Positions 1-5,144 of a DNA stretch of 10,994 nt are shown here, piece after piece. The notes below the pieces were generated by a model. It was not told the DNA's origin and searched no databases. It was given only the letters and a program-made list of their open reading frames with translations. This stretch comes from JAENVU01 sp031362155 (GTDB lineage: Bacteria > Actinomycetota > Acidimicrobiia > IMCC26256 > JAENVU01). Numbering within the stretch: position 1 is the first letter of the stretch; each line of letters starts with the position of its first letter. The DNA lies in contig JANLRZ010000133.1 of the NCBI GenBank assembly GCA_031362155.1, forward strand, positions 1 through 10,994, given 5' to 3'. The position numbers and the translations under genes were made by a program.

Positions 1-123
1 GAATGGGAAGCGCACAACTCGCTGGTGCGCCGGACCGGCGAGCCGGACTGGGATCGGGTCTCGGTCGCTCGCGCCGCGCTGGCGAAGAGTCGCAGCATCA
101 CCGCGGCCGCATCGCAACACTGA
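1..123 (+). CDS. C-terminal tail of an unidentified protein (5' end outside window)
   Basis: The first frame is open from the window edge to a TGA at 121-123 and gives 40 residues ending in AAASQH. Most third codon positions are G or C, as in the clear genes of this window, which supports real coding. The peptide is polar and charged near its start (EWEAHNSLVRRTGEPDWDR) and shows no motif or membrane segment. I do not recognise the family. It lies on the same strand as the two small genes that follow, with 40 bp before the next start, so it may share a transcript with them. Confidence 0.55.
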   Translation, partial: EWEAHNSLVRRTGEPDWDRVSVARAALAKSRSITAAASQH

Positions 124-163
124 CGATCGCGTCGAGTTCGAGCGCCTGACCTACGGTACGGCG

Positions 164-277
164 ATGGGCATGGACCCCCGCCGCCGGCGGGTTCCTCATC
201 GTGGAGACCTGGTCTTCGTCATCAGCGGAGTCGTGATCGCGATCGCCTTGTTGCTCTGGGCGGTGTTCGGCTCGTGA
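164..277 (+). CDS. Small single-pass membrane protein, 37 aa
   Basis: An ATG at 164 (or an in-frame ATG at 170) opens a short reading frame ending at the TGA at 275-277. The product starts with a basic stretch containing RRRR (residues 6-9), followed by one hydrophobic segment at about residues 16-35 (LVFVISGVVIAIALLLWAVF) and a two-residue tail. The positive-inside rule predicts a cytoplasmic N-terminus with almost nothing outside. The stop overlaps the GTG start of the zinc-ribbon gene (GTGA, 4 bp), which suggests translational coupling. No strong Shine-Dalgarno sequence precedes either ATG, so the choice of start is uncertain. I do not know a function. The clean basic-then-hydrophobic pattern plus the overlap makes a chance frame unlikely. 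Confidence 0.6.
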   Translation: MGMDPRRRRVPHRGDLVFVISGVVIAIALLLWAVFGS

Positions 278-465
278 GCGATCCCGAGGTCACCGTGCGC
301 CACATGCAGCCGTACGAAGCGGTCAAGAGCTACCGCTGCCCGGGCTGTGACCACGACATCCGGCCCGGCGAGGGCCACAAGGTCGTGATCCCCGTCGATG
401 CACTCGAAGACCGGCGCCACTGGCACACCGGCTGCTGGCACCGCGAAGCCCGCCGCCGCCGGTAA
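274..465 (+). CDS. Small zinc-ribbon-like protein, 63 aa
   Basis: The likely metal ligands are C22 and C25 (CPGC) with H49 or H51 and C54 in the motif HWHTGCW (residues 49-55). They are separated by a short region that should form beta strands (KVVIPV). The C-terminus is very basic (REARRRR). The arrangement VRH...KSYRCPGCD...HKVV...DRRHWH..CW matches a small actinobacterial family that databases often label 'ATP/GTP-binding protein', although no P-loop is present here. That label therefore looks unfounded. The start is taken as GTG at 274 because it gives a 4-bp overlap with the upstream membrane-protein gene. An ATG at 304 would also keep the whole zinc site. The stop TAA (463-465) directly abuts the stop of yraN on the other strand. 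The molecular role is unknown. Metal binding is inferred from the residues. Confidence 0.82.
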   Translation: MSDPEVTVRHMQPYEAVKSYRCPGCDHDIRPGEGHKVVIPVDALEDRRHWHTGCWHREARRRR

Positions 466-819
466 CTAAAACGCGGCTTCGTAGACGTCGATCGTCGGCG
501 GGCCGTCGCGCGGCGCGAGGATCGACACCACATCGAAACGTAGACCACGCGCCGCCCGATCGTGGGCGGACAACCACTCTCCGGCGAGTCGACGGATGCG
601 TTGCTGCTTCTCGCGCGTGACGGCTTCGACGCCGGCACCGAAGGCATCCGTCGTTCGGGTCTTGACCTCGCAGAACACCACGATGCCGTCATGCTCGAGG
701 ACGAGATCGAGTTCACCCTGCCGGGTGCGCCAGTTGCGGTCGAGCACGACGTACCCTCGCTCGGTGTACCACTCCCCCGCCCACGCCTCGCCTTGCGCAC
801 CCAGAGCGCGTCGGTTCAC
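466..819 (-). CDS. yraN: YraN / UPF0102 family predicted endonuclease-fold protein, 117 aa
   Basis: This family has a restriction-endonuclease-like (Holliday-junction-resolvase-like) fold, and its physiological role is not settled. Visible family features are the N-terminal ALGAQGEAWA (residues 5-14), GELDLV (35-40) with candidate catalytic E36 and D38, and FCEVKTR (49-55) with E51 and K53. Together these form the usual E/D...D...ExK nuclease pattern. The length is typical for the family. The start is GTG at 819, which overlaps the stop of the DUF2469 gene by 4 bp (GTGA) and gives the expected N-terminus. The open frame continues upstream to 918, but that extension lies inside DUF2469 and matches nothing. 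In Mycobacterium and Streptomyces, yraN is usually followed by comM and dprA. Here it is the last gene of its strand block and ends against the convergent zinc-ribbon gene. Confidence 0.9.
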   Translation of the reverse strand: MNRRALGAQGEAWAGEWYTERGYVVLDRNWRTRQGELDLVLEHDGIVVFCEVKTRTTDAFGAGVEAVTREKQQRIRRLAGEWLSAHDRAARGLRFDVVSILAPRDGPPTIDVYEAAF

Positions 820-1109
820 AGGTCCTTGCCTGCGAGCTCCTCGATGTTGACGTCCTTGAACGTGACCACGCGGACATTGGCCACGAAGCGAGCCGGTCGG
901 TACATGTCCCAGACCCACGCGTCGGACAACTCGAGTTCGAAGTAGAGCGAACCGTTCTCGGAGTGGGCTTCCATCTTCACCGAGTTGGTGAGATAGAAGC
1001 GACGCTCGGTCTCCACGACGTAGGAGAACATCGGCAGGACATCGCGATACTCGCGGTAGAGCGCGAGCTCGATCTCGGTTTCGTACCGTTCGAGATCTTC
1101 AGCGCTCAT
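816..1109 (-). CDS. DUF2469 family protein, 97 aa
   Basis: This is a close match to the conserved actinobacterial family represented by Rv2901c of M. tuberculosis, whose function is unknown. Recognisable blocks are MSAEDLERYETEIELALYRE at the N-terminus, YVVETERRFYLTN (residues 30-42), DAWVWDMYRPARFV (63-76) and VVTFKDVNIEEL (81-92). The protein is slightly shorter than usual, has no membrane segment or signal peptide, and is probably cytosolic. The ATG at 1109 is preceded by a GAGGG ribosome-binding sequence about 8 nt upstream. It overlaps yraN by 4 bp. In other actinobacteria it normally follows rnhB. Here it directly follows rplS across a 69-bp gap. Confidence 0.92.
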   Translation of the reverse strand: MSAEDLERYETEIELALYREYRDVLPMFSYVVETERRFYLTNSVKMEAHSENGSLYFELELSDAWVWDMYRPARFVANVRVVTFKDVNIEELAGKDL

Positions 1110-1122
1110 GCTTGGCCCTCGT

Positions 1123-1145
1123 ACGCGTGCGCGAATCGCATGCGT
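1123..1145 (-). other. Hairpin in the rplS-DUF2469 gap
   Basis: Two 9-base arms (ACGCGTGCG and CGCATGCGT on the + strand) flank a 5-base loop. Eight pairs are Watson-Crick. The ninth is an A/C mismatch in the - strand transcript and would be G/U in a + strand transcript. No U-run follows in the direction of transcription, so it is not a classical intrinsic terminator. It could be a processing site or a weak attenuator between rplS and the two genes after it. Elsewhere in the same 69-bp gap, a TACACT (1149-1154, read on the - strand) fits the loose TAnnnT -10 pattern but has no convincing -35. Confidence 0.35.
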
Positions 1146-1178
1146 CGAAGTGTAGAGGTGGGCGCGGGAAGAGAGCGG

Positions 1179-1523
1179 TCAGAAACGCTTCTCTTTGATC
1201 TTCGCGGCCTTACCGATCCGGTCGCGCAAGTAGTAGAGCTTCGCTCGGCGCACATCACCACGGGTGGCGACTTCGATCTTGTCCACAATGGGCGAATGCA
1301 CCGGGAAGGTGCGTTCGACGCCGACGCCGAAGCTCATCTTGCGGACCTTGAACGTCTCGCGGACCCCGTCGCCCTTGCGACCGATCACGACACCCTGGAA
1401 CAGCTGCACCCGCTGCCGGTTGCCTTCGACCACTCGGACGTGCACCTTCACGGTGTCGCCGGGCGCAAACTCGGGGATGTCGTCGCGCAATGCGGCGCGG
1501 TCGACCAGATCGGTGGGGTTCAT
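1179..1523 (-). CDS. rplS: 50S ribosomal protein L19, 114 aa
   Basis: L19 lies at the interface of the 30S and 50S subunits. The protein has the family pattern throughout: FAPGDTVKVHVRVVEGNRQR, LFQGVVIGRKGDGVRETFKVRK split over adjacent strands, then GVGVERTFPVHSP and IEVATRGDVRRAKLYYLRDR, with a basic C-terminus KEKRF. The length is normal. The ATG at 1523 is preceded by GAAGGA about 10 nt upstream. It follows trmD with a 42-bp gap, as in the widespread rpsP-rimM-trmD-rplS operon. A 5-bp mini-hairpin (1548-1560) lies in its leader but is too weak to interpret. Confidence 0.97.
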   Translation of the reverse strand: MNPTDLVDRAALRDDIPEFAPGDTVKVHVRVVEGNRQRVQLFQGVVIGRKGDGVRETFKVRKMSFGVGVERTFPVHSPIVDKIEVATRGDVRRAKLYYLRDRIGKAAKIKEKRF

Positions 1524-1565
1524 GGCGCGTGGAGTCCTTCGGGCGGATCGCTGGAAGCGACGATG

Positions 1566-2303
1566 CTAGCCGGGCGGGTCCGGATTCGAGAACTCGTCGA
1601 GCAGCGCCCGATCGGCTGGTTCCAGGCCGTCGTCACCACCCGGAATCAGGTCAGGCCGGCGGTCCAGGGTCCGGCGCAACGATTGGGCCCTGCGCCACCG
1701 CTCGACCCGAGCGTGATCGCCCGATCGGAGTACTTCGGGCACGTCCCAGCCCCGAAAGGCGGCCGGGCGGGTGTAGTGCGGATATTCCAGTCGGCCCGCC
1801 AAAAACGACTCATCCACTCCCGACTCGGCGTTGCCCATGACTCCGGGCACCAGGCGGGTCACCGCCTCGATCATCATGAGCGCGGCCACTTCCCCACCGG
1901 CCAGAACCACGTCGCCGACCGAGACCTCACCGTCGCAGAGGTGGTCGGCAACTCGCTGATCGACGCCCTCGTACCGTCCGCACAGCAGGGAGAACCCGTC
2001 GAGCCCGGACAACTCACGGGCCATCGCCTGATCGAACCGGCGGCCACCGGCAGCCAGGAGAAAAAGCGGGCGGGGCGGGGCCGCCGCTTCGACAGCTGCG
2101 AACAGCGGCTCGGGCATCATCACCATGCCCGGTCCTCCGCCGAACGGGGCATCGTCGACCGTGCGGTGGGGATCGGTCGCTTCCGAACGGAGGTCGTGCA
2201 CACGCACGTCGAGACGGCCGGCATCGCGGGCTCGCTGGATCAGCGCCAGGGAGAGCGGCCCGCGCAGATAGTCGGGGAAAATGGAGAAGACGTCGATCCG
2301 CAT
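1566..2303 (-). CDS. trmD: tRNA (guanine-N1-)-methyltransferase TrmD, 245 aa
   Basis: TrmD transfers a methyl group from S-adenosylmethionine to N1 of G37 in tRNAs that read CNN and some other codons, which prevents +1 frameshifting. It is a SPOUT enzyme with a trefoil knot. Visible motifs are MRIDVFSIFPDYL at the start, PFGGGPGMVMMPEPL (residues 53-67), CGRYEGVDQRV (108-118), the knot block SVGDVVLAGGEVAA (128-141) with GVMG (154-157), and EYPHYTRP (173-180). The ATG at 2303 gives the canonical N-terminus. The frame is open upstream to 2399, but that stretch lies inside rimM and matches nothing. It begins 7 bp after the rimM stop with no close Shine-Dalgarno sequence, so coupling to rimM is likely. 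Confidence 0.97.
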   Translation of the reverse strand: MRIDVFSIFPDYLRGPLSLALIQRARDAGRLDVRVHDLRSEATDPHRTVDDAPFGGGPGMVMMPEPLFAAVEAAAPPRPLFLLAAGGRRFDQAMARELSGLDGFSLLCGRYEGVDQRVADHLCDGEVSVGDVVLAGGEVAALMMIEAVTRLVPGVMGNAESGVDESFLAGRLEYPHYTRPAAFRGWDVPEVLRSGDHARVERWRRAQSLRRTLDRRPDLIPGGDDGLEPADRALLDEFSNPDPPG

Positions 2304-2310
2304 CGGGCGT

Positions 2311-2781
2311 TCAGTCCCAAAGTCCTGCGGGCGGATCCACCACCACGAGACCCGGTTCGTGCGACACCAGGAAGACCAAGGGCAGGAGGCGATCCCCATC
2401 CAGGACGAGCAAGTCGCTCGCCGGGTTCGCTTCCAGTGCGATGACCGTTCCCAGCGTGGTTCCGGCCGGGTCCTGCACCGTGGCGCCGATCAGTTCATGC
2501 ACCCAGAGTTCGTCGGCGGCCGAGTCGATGGGCTCCGCGAAGAGCTTCTCGCCTTGGAGCGCCTCGGCGCCATCGCGGTCGTCGATGCCCTCGAACCGCA
2601 CCAGCCAGCGCTGCTGGTGGCGGCGAGACGACGCCACGACGAGGTCACGGTCGCCAGTACCGAGCACGGCACCGGGCGCGACCCTTTCGTCGCGCTCAGT
2701 GCTCAGGAGGACGGCGACTTCACCGCGGAGGCCATGCGCGCGTCCGACGCGGCCCACCTCGAGGCGGGCGGCCGCAGTCAT
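2311..2781 (-). CDS. rimM: 16S rRNA processing protein RimM, 156 aa
   Basis: RimM is a 30S assembly factor that binds ribosomal protein S19 and helps mature the 3' domain of 16S rRNA. The N-terminal RimM domain is marked by VGRVGRAHGLRGEVAV (residues 9-24) and LVRFEGIDDRDGAEALQG (60-77). The C-terminal PRC-barrel part is marked by DELWVHELIGATV (90-102), LLVLDG (124-129) and the closing VVVDPPAGLWD (146-156). The length is normal to slightly short. It starts 3 bp after the khpA stop and ends 7 bp before trmD. There is no obvious Shine-Dalgarno sequence, which fits translational coupling. Confidence 0.95.
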   Translation of the reverse strand: MTAAARLEVGRVGRAHGLRGEVAVLLSTERDERVAPGAVLGTGDRDLVVASSRRHQQRWLVRFEGIDDRDGAEALQGEKLFAEPIDSAADELWVHELIGATVQDPAGTTLGTVIALEANPASDLLVLDGDRLLPLVFLVSHEPGLVVVDPPAGLWD

Positions 2782-2784
2782 CGA

Positions 2785-3099
2785 CTATTCGACGATATCG
2801 ACCGACGCGCGGATGCCTTCGGCGGCACCCGCCGCGCGAGTGACCTGCCGCAGCGCCTGCACCACTCGGCCGCGCTTGCCGATCAGGCGACCCATGTCGC
2901 CCTTGTCGGCGTGGACGAGGAGCGAGACCTCGTCCCGACGCTCGATCATGTCGACTTCGATCGCGTCGGGTTCGTCGGCGATCGAACGGGTCACGTGCTC
3001 CACGACCGCCTTGGCGCGGCCGCCGATGATTCGGTTGCCGTCGGCGGCGACTTCGTCGTCGTCGCCGTACTCCTCGTCGTCGTGATCGTGGTCGCTCAC
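2785..3099 (-). CDS. khpA: KH-domain RNA-binding protein KhpA with acidic N-terminal extension, 104 aa
   Basis: KhpA (formerly YlqC; Rv2908c in M. tuberculosis) is a small KH RNA-binding protein. In firmicutes it pairs with KhpB and affects cell elongation and sRNA or mRNA interactions. The type II KH core covers about residues 28-104 with the GxxG loop at GKRG (74-77) inside MGRLIGKRGRVVQALRQV. The family is usually 75-80 residues long. This copy has about 25 extra residues rich in Asp, Glu and His (SDHDHDDEEYGDDDE). The extension is probably real, because the GTG at 3099 overlaps the rpsP stop (GTGA), a GAGGG lies about 7 nt upstream, and there is no later start codon before the KH core. 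It sits in the standard position between rpsP and rimM. Confidence 0.93.
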   Translation of the reverse strand: MSDHDHDDEEYGDDDEVAADGNRIIGGRAKAVVEHVTRSIADEPDAIEVDMIERRDEVSLLVHADKGDMGRLIGKRGRVVQALRQVTRAAGAAEGIRASVDIVE

Positions 3100-3617
3100 G
3101 CGTCGCCCTCAGCCGGAGTCTCGTCAGCCGGGGTCTCGTCCGCTGGAGCTTCCTCCGCGGCTGGCGCTTCCACCGCTTCAGCCGCAGCTGCTGCTTCGGC
3201 CGCTTTGGCGGCCGCCGCCGCAGCATCCGCCTCGGCCTTGGCGTCGGCCGCAGCCTTCGCCTCGGACGCCGCCTTCACCTTCGCGGCCTCGGCTTGGGCA
3301 GTCGCGTGGCCCTTCGCCCGGCGAGCGGCGACCTTGGCCGCCGTCGAGACCGACGAACGCGTCGATTCGTATTGCTCCCAGATTCCCGCGTTCACCAGCA
3401 GGCGATGGACCTGCTCGCTCGGCTGGGCACCCTTGGCCAACCAATCCATGACCTTGGCGTCGTCGATCGTGAAACCCGACGGCTCCTGGCGCGGCTGGTA
3501 GTGGCCGATGATCTCGATGTAGCGACCATCACGGGGGCTGCGGCCGTCGGCGACGACCACTCGGTAGCTGGGCTGCTTCTTCTTGCCCACGCGCATAAGA
3601 CGAATCTTGACGGACAC
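3096..3617 (-). CDS. rpsP: 30S ribosomal protein S16 with long Ala/Glu-rich tail, 173 aa
   Basis: S16 is an early 30S assembly protein. The conserved core is residues 1-84: SVKIRLMRVGKKKQPSYRVV (2-21), DGRYIEIIGHYQP (30-42), KVMDWLAKGAQPSEQV (55-70) and LLVNAGIW (73-80). The rest (85-173) is low-complexity Ala, Glu, Lys and Asp. It is basic at first (AAKVAARRAKGHA) and acidic at the end (EEAPADETPADETPAEGDA). Extensions of this kind are common in actinobacterial S16. The start is GTG at 3617 because it gives the standard N-terminus and is preceded by GGAGAGGAAA. An upstream in-frame ATG at 3698 would add 27 residues with no homology and lies next to the hairpin. The stop overlaps khpA by 4 bp. 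The 122-bp gap upstream suggests rpsP may have its own promoter. Confidence 0.96.
   Translation of the reverse strand: MSVKIRLMRVGKKKQPSYRVVVADGRSPRDGRYIEIIGHYQPRQEPSGFTIDDAKVMDWLAKGAQPSEQVHRLLVNAGIWEQYESTRSSVSTAAKVAARRAKGHATAQAEAAKVKAASEAKAAADAKAEADAAAAAAKAAEAAAAAEAVEAPAAEEAPADETPADETPAEGDA
3111..3140 (-). repeat. 15-bp tandem repeat in the rpsP tail
   Basis: Two adjacent 15-base units (agccggagtctcgtc and agccggggtctcgtc on the + strand) differ at one base. They encode ADETP twice near the C-terminus of S16. The unit length is a multiple of three, so gain or loss would keep the frame. Confidence 0.75.
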
Positions 3618-3626
3618 GTGCTGGGA

Positions 3627-3636
3627 TTTCCTCTCC
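3627..3636 (-). promoter_or_regulatory. Ribosome-binding site that fixes the rpsP start
   Basis: The - strand reads GGAGAGGAAA here, about 9-12 nt before the GTG at 3617. It supports the downstream GTG over the in-frame ATG at 3698. Confidence 0.7.
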
Positions 3637-3700
3637 GAAAGGGACTGCACCGCTGGGCGGCGCGAGGGAGCAAGGCTAGTGGTTGGGGGCGCGGTCATGC

Positions 3701-3720
3701 CGGGTTCGGGGCCGAACCCG
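3701..3720 (-). other. Perfect GC-rich hairpin between ffh and rpsP (possible terminator or processing site)
   Basis: The arms CGGGTTCGG and CCGAACCCG are exact reverse complements around a 2-base centre. In RNA this would form an 8-bp stem with a 4-nt loop. It starts 19 nt after the ffh stop and lies about 84 nt before the rpsP start. No U-run follows on the - strand, so a classical intrinsic terminator is not shown, but actinobacterial terminators often lack one. Downstream on the - strand, TAGCCT (3673-3678) fits the TAnnnT -10 pattern. The nearest -35-like ATGACC (3693-3698) is only 14 nt away, which is too close to be convincing. Confidence 0.5.
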
Positions 3721-3739
3721 TTTGCGGCGCAGGTTCCGG

Positions 3740-5098
3740 TCAGTTTCCGCCCTGGAGTTGGCTCAGATCCATGCCGGCGAGGCCCCGCAGTTTCGGCCGC
3801 TTCCCCCCGCCGGTCAGGGCCTTCATCATCTGTTGGACCTGTTTGAACTGCTTCAAGAGCGCGTTGACTTCCGAGGTGGACGTGCCGCTCCCCTGGGCGA
3901 TCCGCACCCGTCGCGAACCGTTGATCACGGACGGGTCCCGACGCTCCGCGGCGGTCATCGAGCAGATGATCGCTTCGATCCGATTGATCTCGCCTTCGTC
4001 GACCTCGGCGTTCTTCATTTCCTTGGGCATCCCGGGCAGCATCTTCATGATGTTGCCGATCGGCCCCATCTTGCGGACCTGGCGCATCTGCTCCAGGAAG
4101 TCTTCGAGGGTGAACTGGCCGCTGCTGAGCGACTCCTGGGCTCGCTGGGCGACATCGGCATCGAAGGTGGCCTCGGCCTTCTCGATCAGCGTGAGCACAT
4201 CGCCCATCCCGAGGATGCGGCTCGCCATCCGGTCGGGGTGGAACGGTTCGAAATCCTCGAGCTTCTCGCCCGTTCCCACGAAGAGGATCGGCTTTCCCAC
4301 CACTTCCTTGACCGAGAGCGCAGCACCGCCGCGGGCATCGCCGTCGATCTTGGTGAGTACGACACCGTCGAGCCCCACCGCTTCGTCGAACGCGGTCGCC
4401 ACGTTGACCGCTTCCTGCCCGGTCATCGCGTCGACCACCAGCAACGTGTTCGTCGGGTTCACCACATCACGCACTTGTTTCAGTTCGAGCATCAGCTCGG
4501 TGTCGATCTGTAGCCGACCGGCGGTGTCGACGATGACCACGTTGCGACCGAGACGCGCCGCTTCGTCGAGTGCCGTGCGGGCGACCTCGACGGCGTCCTG
4601 GGGTCCGTCGTCGGGCGCGGACCATACCGGCACGTCGACCCTGCTGCCGAGCACCCGAAGCTGTTCGACCGCGGCGGGCCGTTGCAGGTCGGCCGCGACC
4701 AGCATCACCTGGAGACCCTGACCCTTGAGTTGGCGAGCCAACTTGCCGGCCGCGGTCGTCTTGCCGGCGCCTTGGAGGCCACACATCATCACGACCGTGG
4801 GTGGCTTCGGGCTCATCGTCAACTTGCCCGACGTTCCACCCAACGTGGTGATGAGTTCTTCGTGGACGATCTTGATGACCTGTTGGGCCGGGCTGAGGCT
4901 CTTCTGGACCTCGGCACCGTTGGCGCGTTCCTTCAGCCGGGAGATGAGCGCCTTGACGACCTTGACGTTGACGTCGGCTTCGAGCAGCGCCAACCGGATC
5001 TCGCGGGCCACCGCGTCGATGTCGGCCTCGGTGAGCTTCCCGCGACTGCGCAAGCGCGAAAAGATGCCGTCGAACCGGTCGGAGAGGGCGTCGAACAT
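3740..5098 (-). CDS. ffh: Signal recognition particle protein Ffh, 452 aa
   Basis: Ffh binds SRP RNA and signal sequences of nascent chains and docks with FtsY to deliver ribosomes to the membrane. The order is N domain (residues 1-90; MFDALSDRFDGIFSRLR, LTEADIDAVAREIRLALLEA), then G domain with P-loop GLQGAGKTT (107-115), DLQRPAAVEQL (137-147), VDTAGR (190-195), TKIDGDARGG (249-258) and GTGEKLEDFEPF (275-286). The M domain (about 325-430) is methionine-rich, with the RNA-binding block INGSRRVRIAQGSG (392-405). The length is normal and all key motifs are intact. It lies 46 bp after ftsY. No Shine-Dalgarno sequence is close to the ATG; the nearest GGAGG is about 22 nt away. Its SRP RNA partner is not encoded in this window. 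Confidence 0.98.
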   Translation of the reverse strand: MFDALSDRFDGIFSRLRSRGKLTEADIDAVAREIRLALLEADVNVKVVKALISRLKERANGAEVQKSLSPAQQVIKIVHEELITTLGGTSGKLTMSPKPPTVVMMCGLQGAGKTTAAGKLARQLKGQGLQVMLVAADLQRPAAVEQLRVLGSRVDVPVWSAPDDGPQDAVEVARTALDEAARLGRNVVIVDTAGRLQIDTELMLELKQVRDVVNPTNTLLVVDAMTGQEAVNVATAFDEAVGLDGVVLTKIDGDARGGAALSVKEVVGKPILFVGTGEKLEDFEPFHPDRMASRILGMGDVLTLIEKAEATFDADVAQRAQESLSSGQFTLEDFLEQMRQVRKMGPIGNIMKMLPGMPKEMKNAEVDEGEINRIEAIICSMTAAERRDPSVINGSRRVRIAQGSGTSTSEVNALLKQFKQVQQMMKALTGGGKRPKLRGLAGMDLSQLQGGN

Positions 5099-5107
5099 GA
5101 GACGGCG

Positions 5108-5113
5108 AGTATA
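5108..5113 (-). promoter_or_regulatory. Possible -10 element close to the ffh start
   Basis: The - strand reads TATACT here, a 5/6 match to TATAAT and rare in such GC-rich DNA. Only 9 nt separate it from the ffh ATG, so a transcript starting 7-8 nt downstream would be nearly leaderless. No good -35 is visible about 17 nt upstream, so this is tentative. Confidence 0.3.
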
Positions 5114-5122
5114 CGGACCGCC

Positions 5123-5138
5123 TCCCGGAGACCCGGGA
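5123..5138 (-). other. Small hairpin in the ftsY-ffh gap
   Basis: The arms tcccgg and ccggga are perfect complements around a 4-base loop, 6 nt after the ftsY stop. There is no U-run after it on the - strand. It could slow or process the transcript, or be a chance feature of GC-rich DNA. Confidence 0.25.
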
Positions 5139-5144
5139 CGCCGA

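Noticed and set aside
1548..1560. 5-bp hairpin in the trmD-rplS gap as an L19 autoregulatory element
   Set aside because: The stem is too short to stand out from chance in GC-rich sequence, and no known L19 leader motif is visible.
963..2444. Open + strand frame of 493 codons opposite DUF2469, rplS, trmD and rimM
   Set aside because: It crosses four well-supported genes, contains no motif, and is rich in His, Arg and Gly as typical of reverse-strand shadows.
2281..3501. Open + strand frame with an Ala/Ser-rich segment that could look like a repetitive surface protein
   Set aside because: The repetitive segment is the reverse reading of the Ala/Glu tail of S16. The rest is antisense to trmD, rimM and khpA.
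3618..3698. 27-residue N-terminal extension of S16 from ATG at 3698
   Set aside because: S16 begins at SVKIRLMR in this family, and a ribosome-binding site directly precedes the GTG at 3617.
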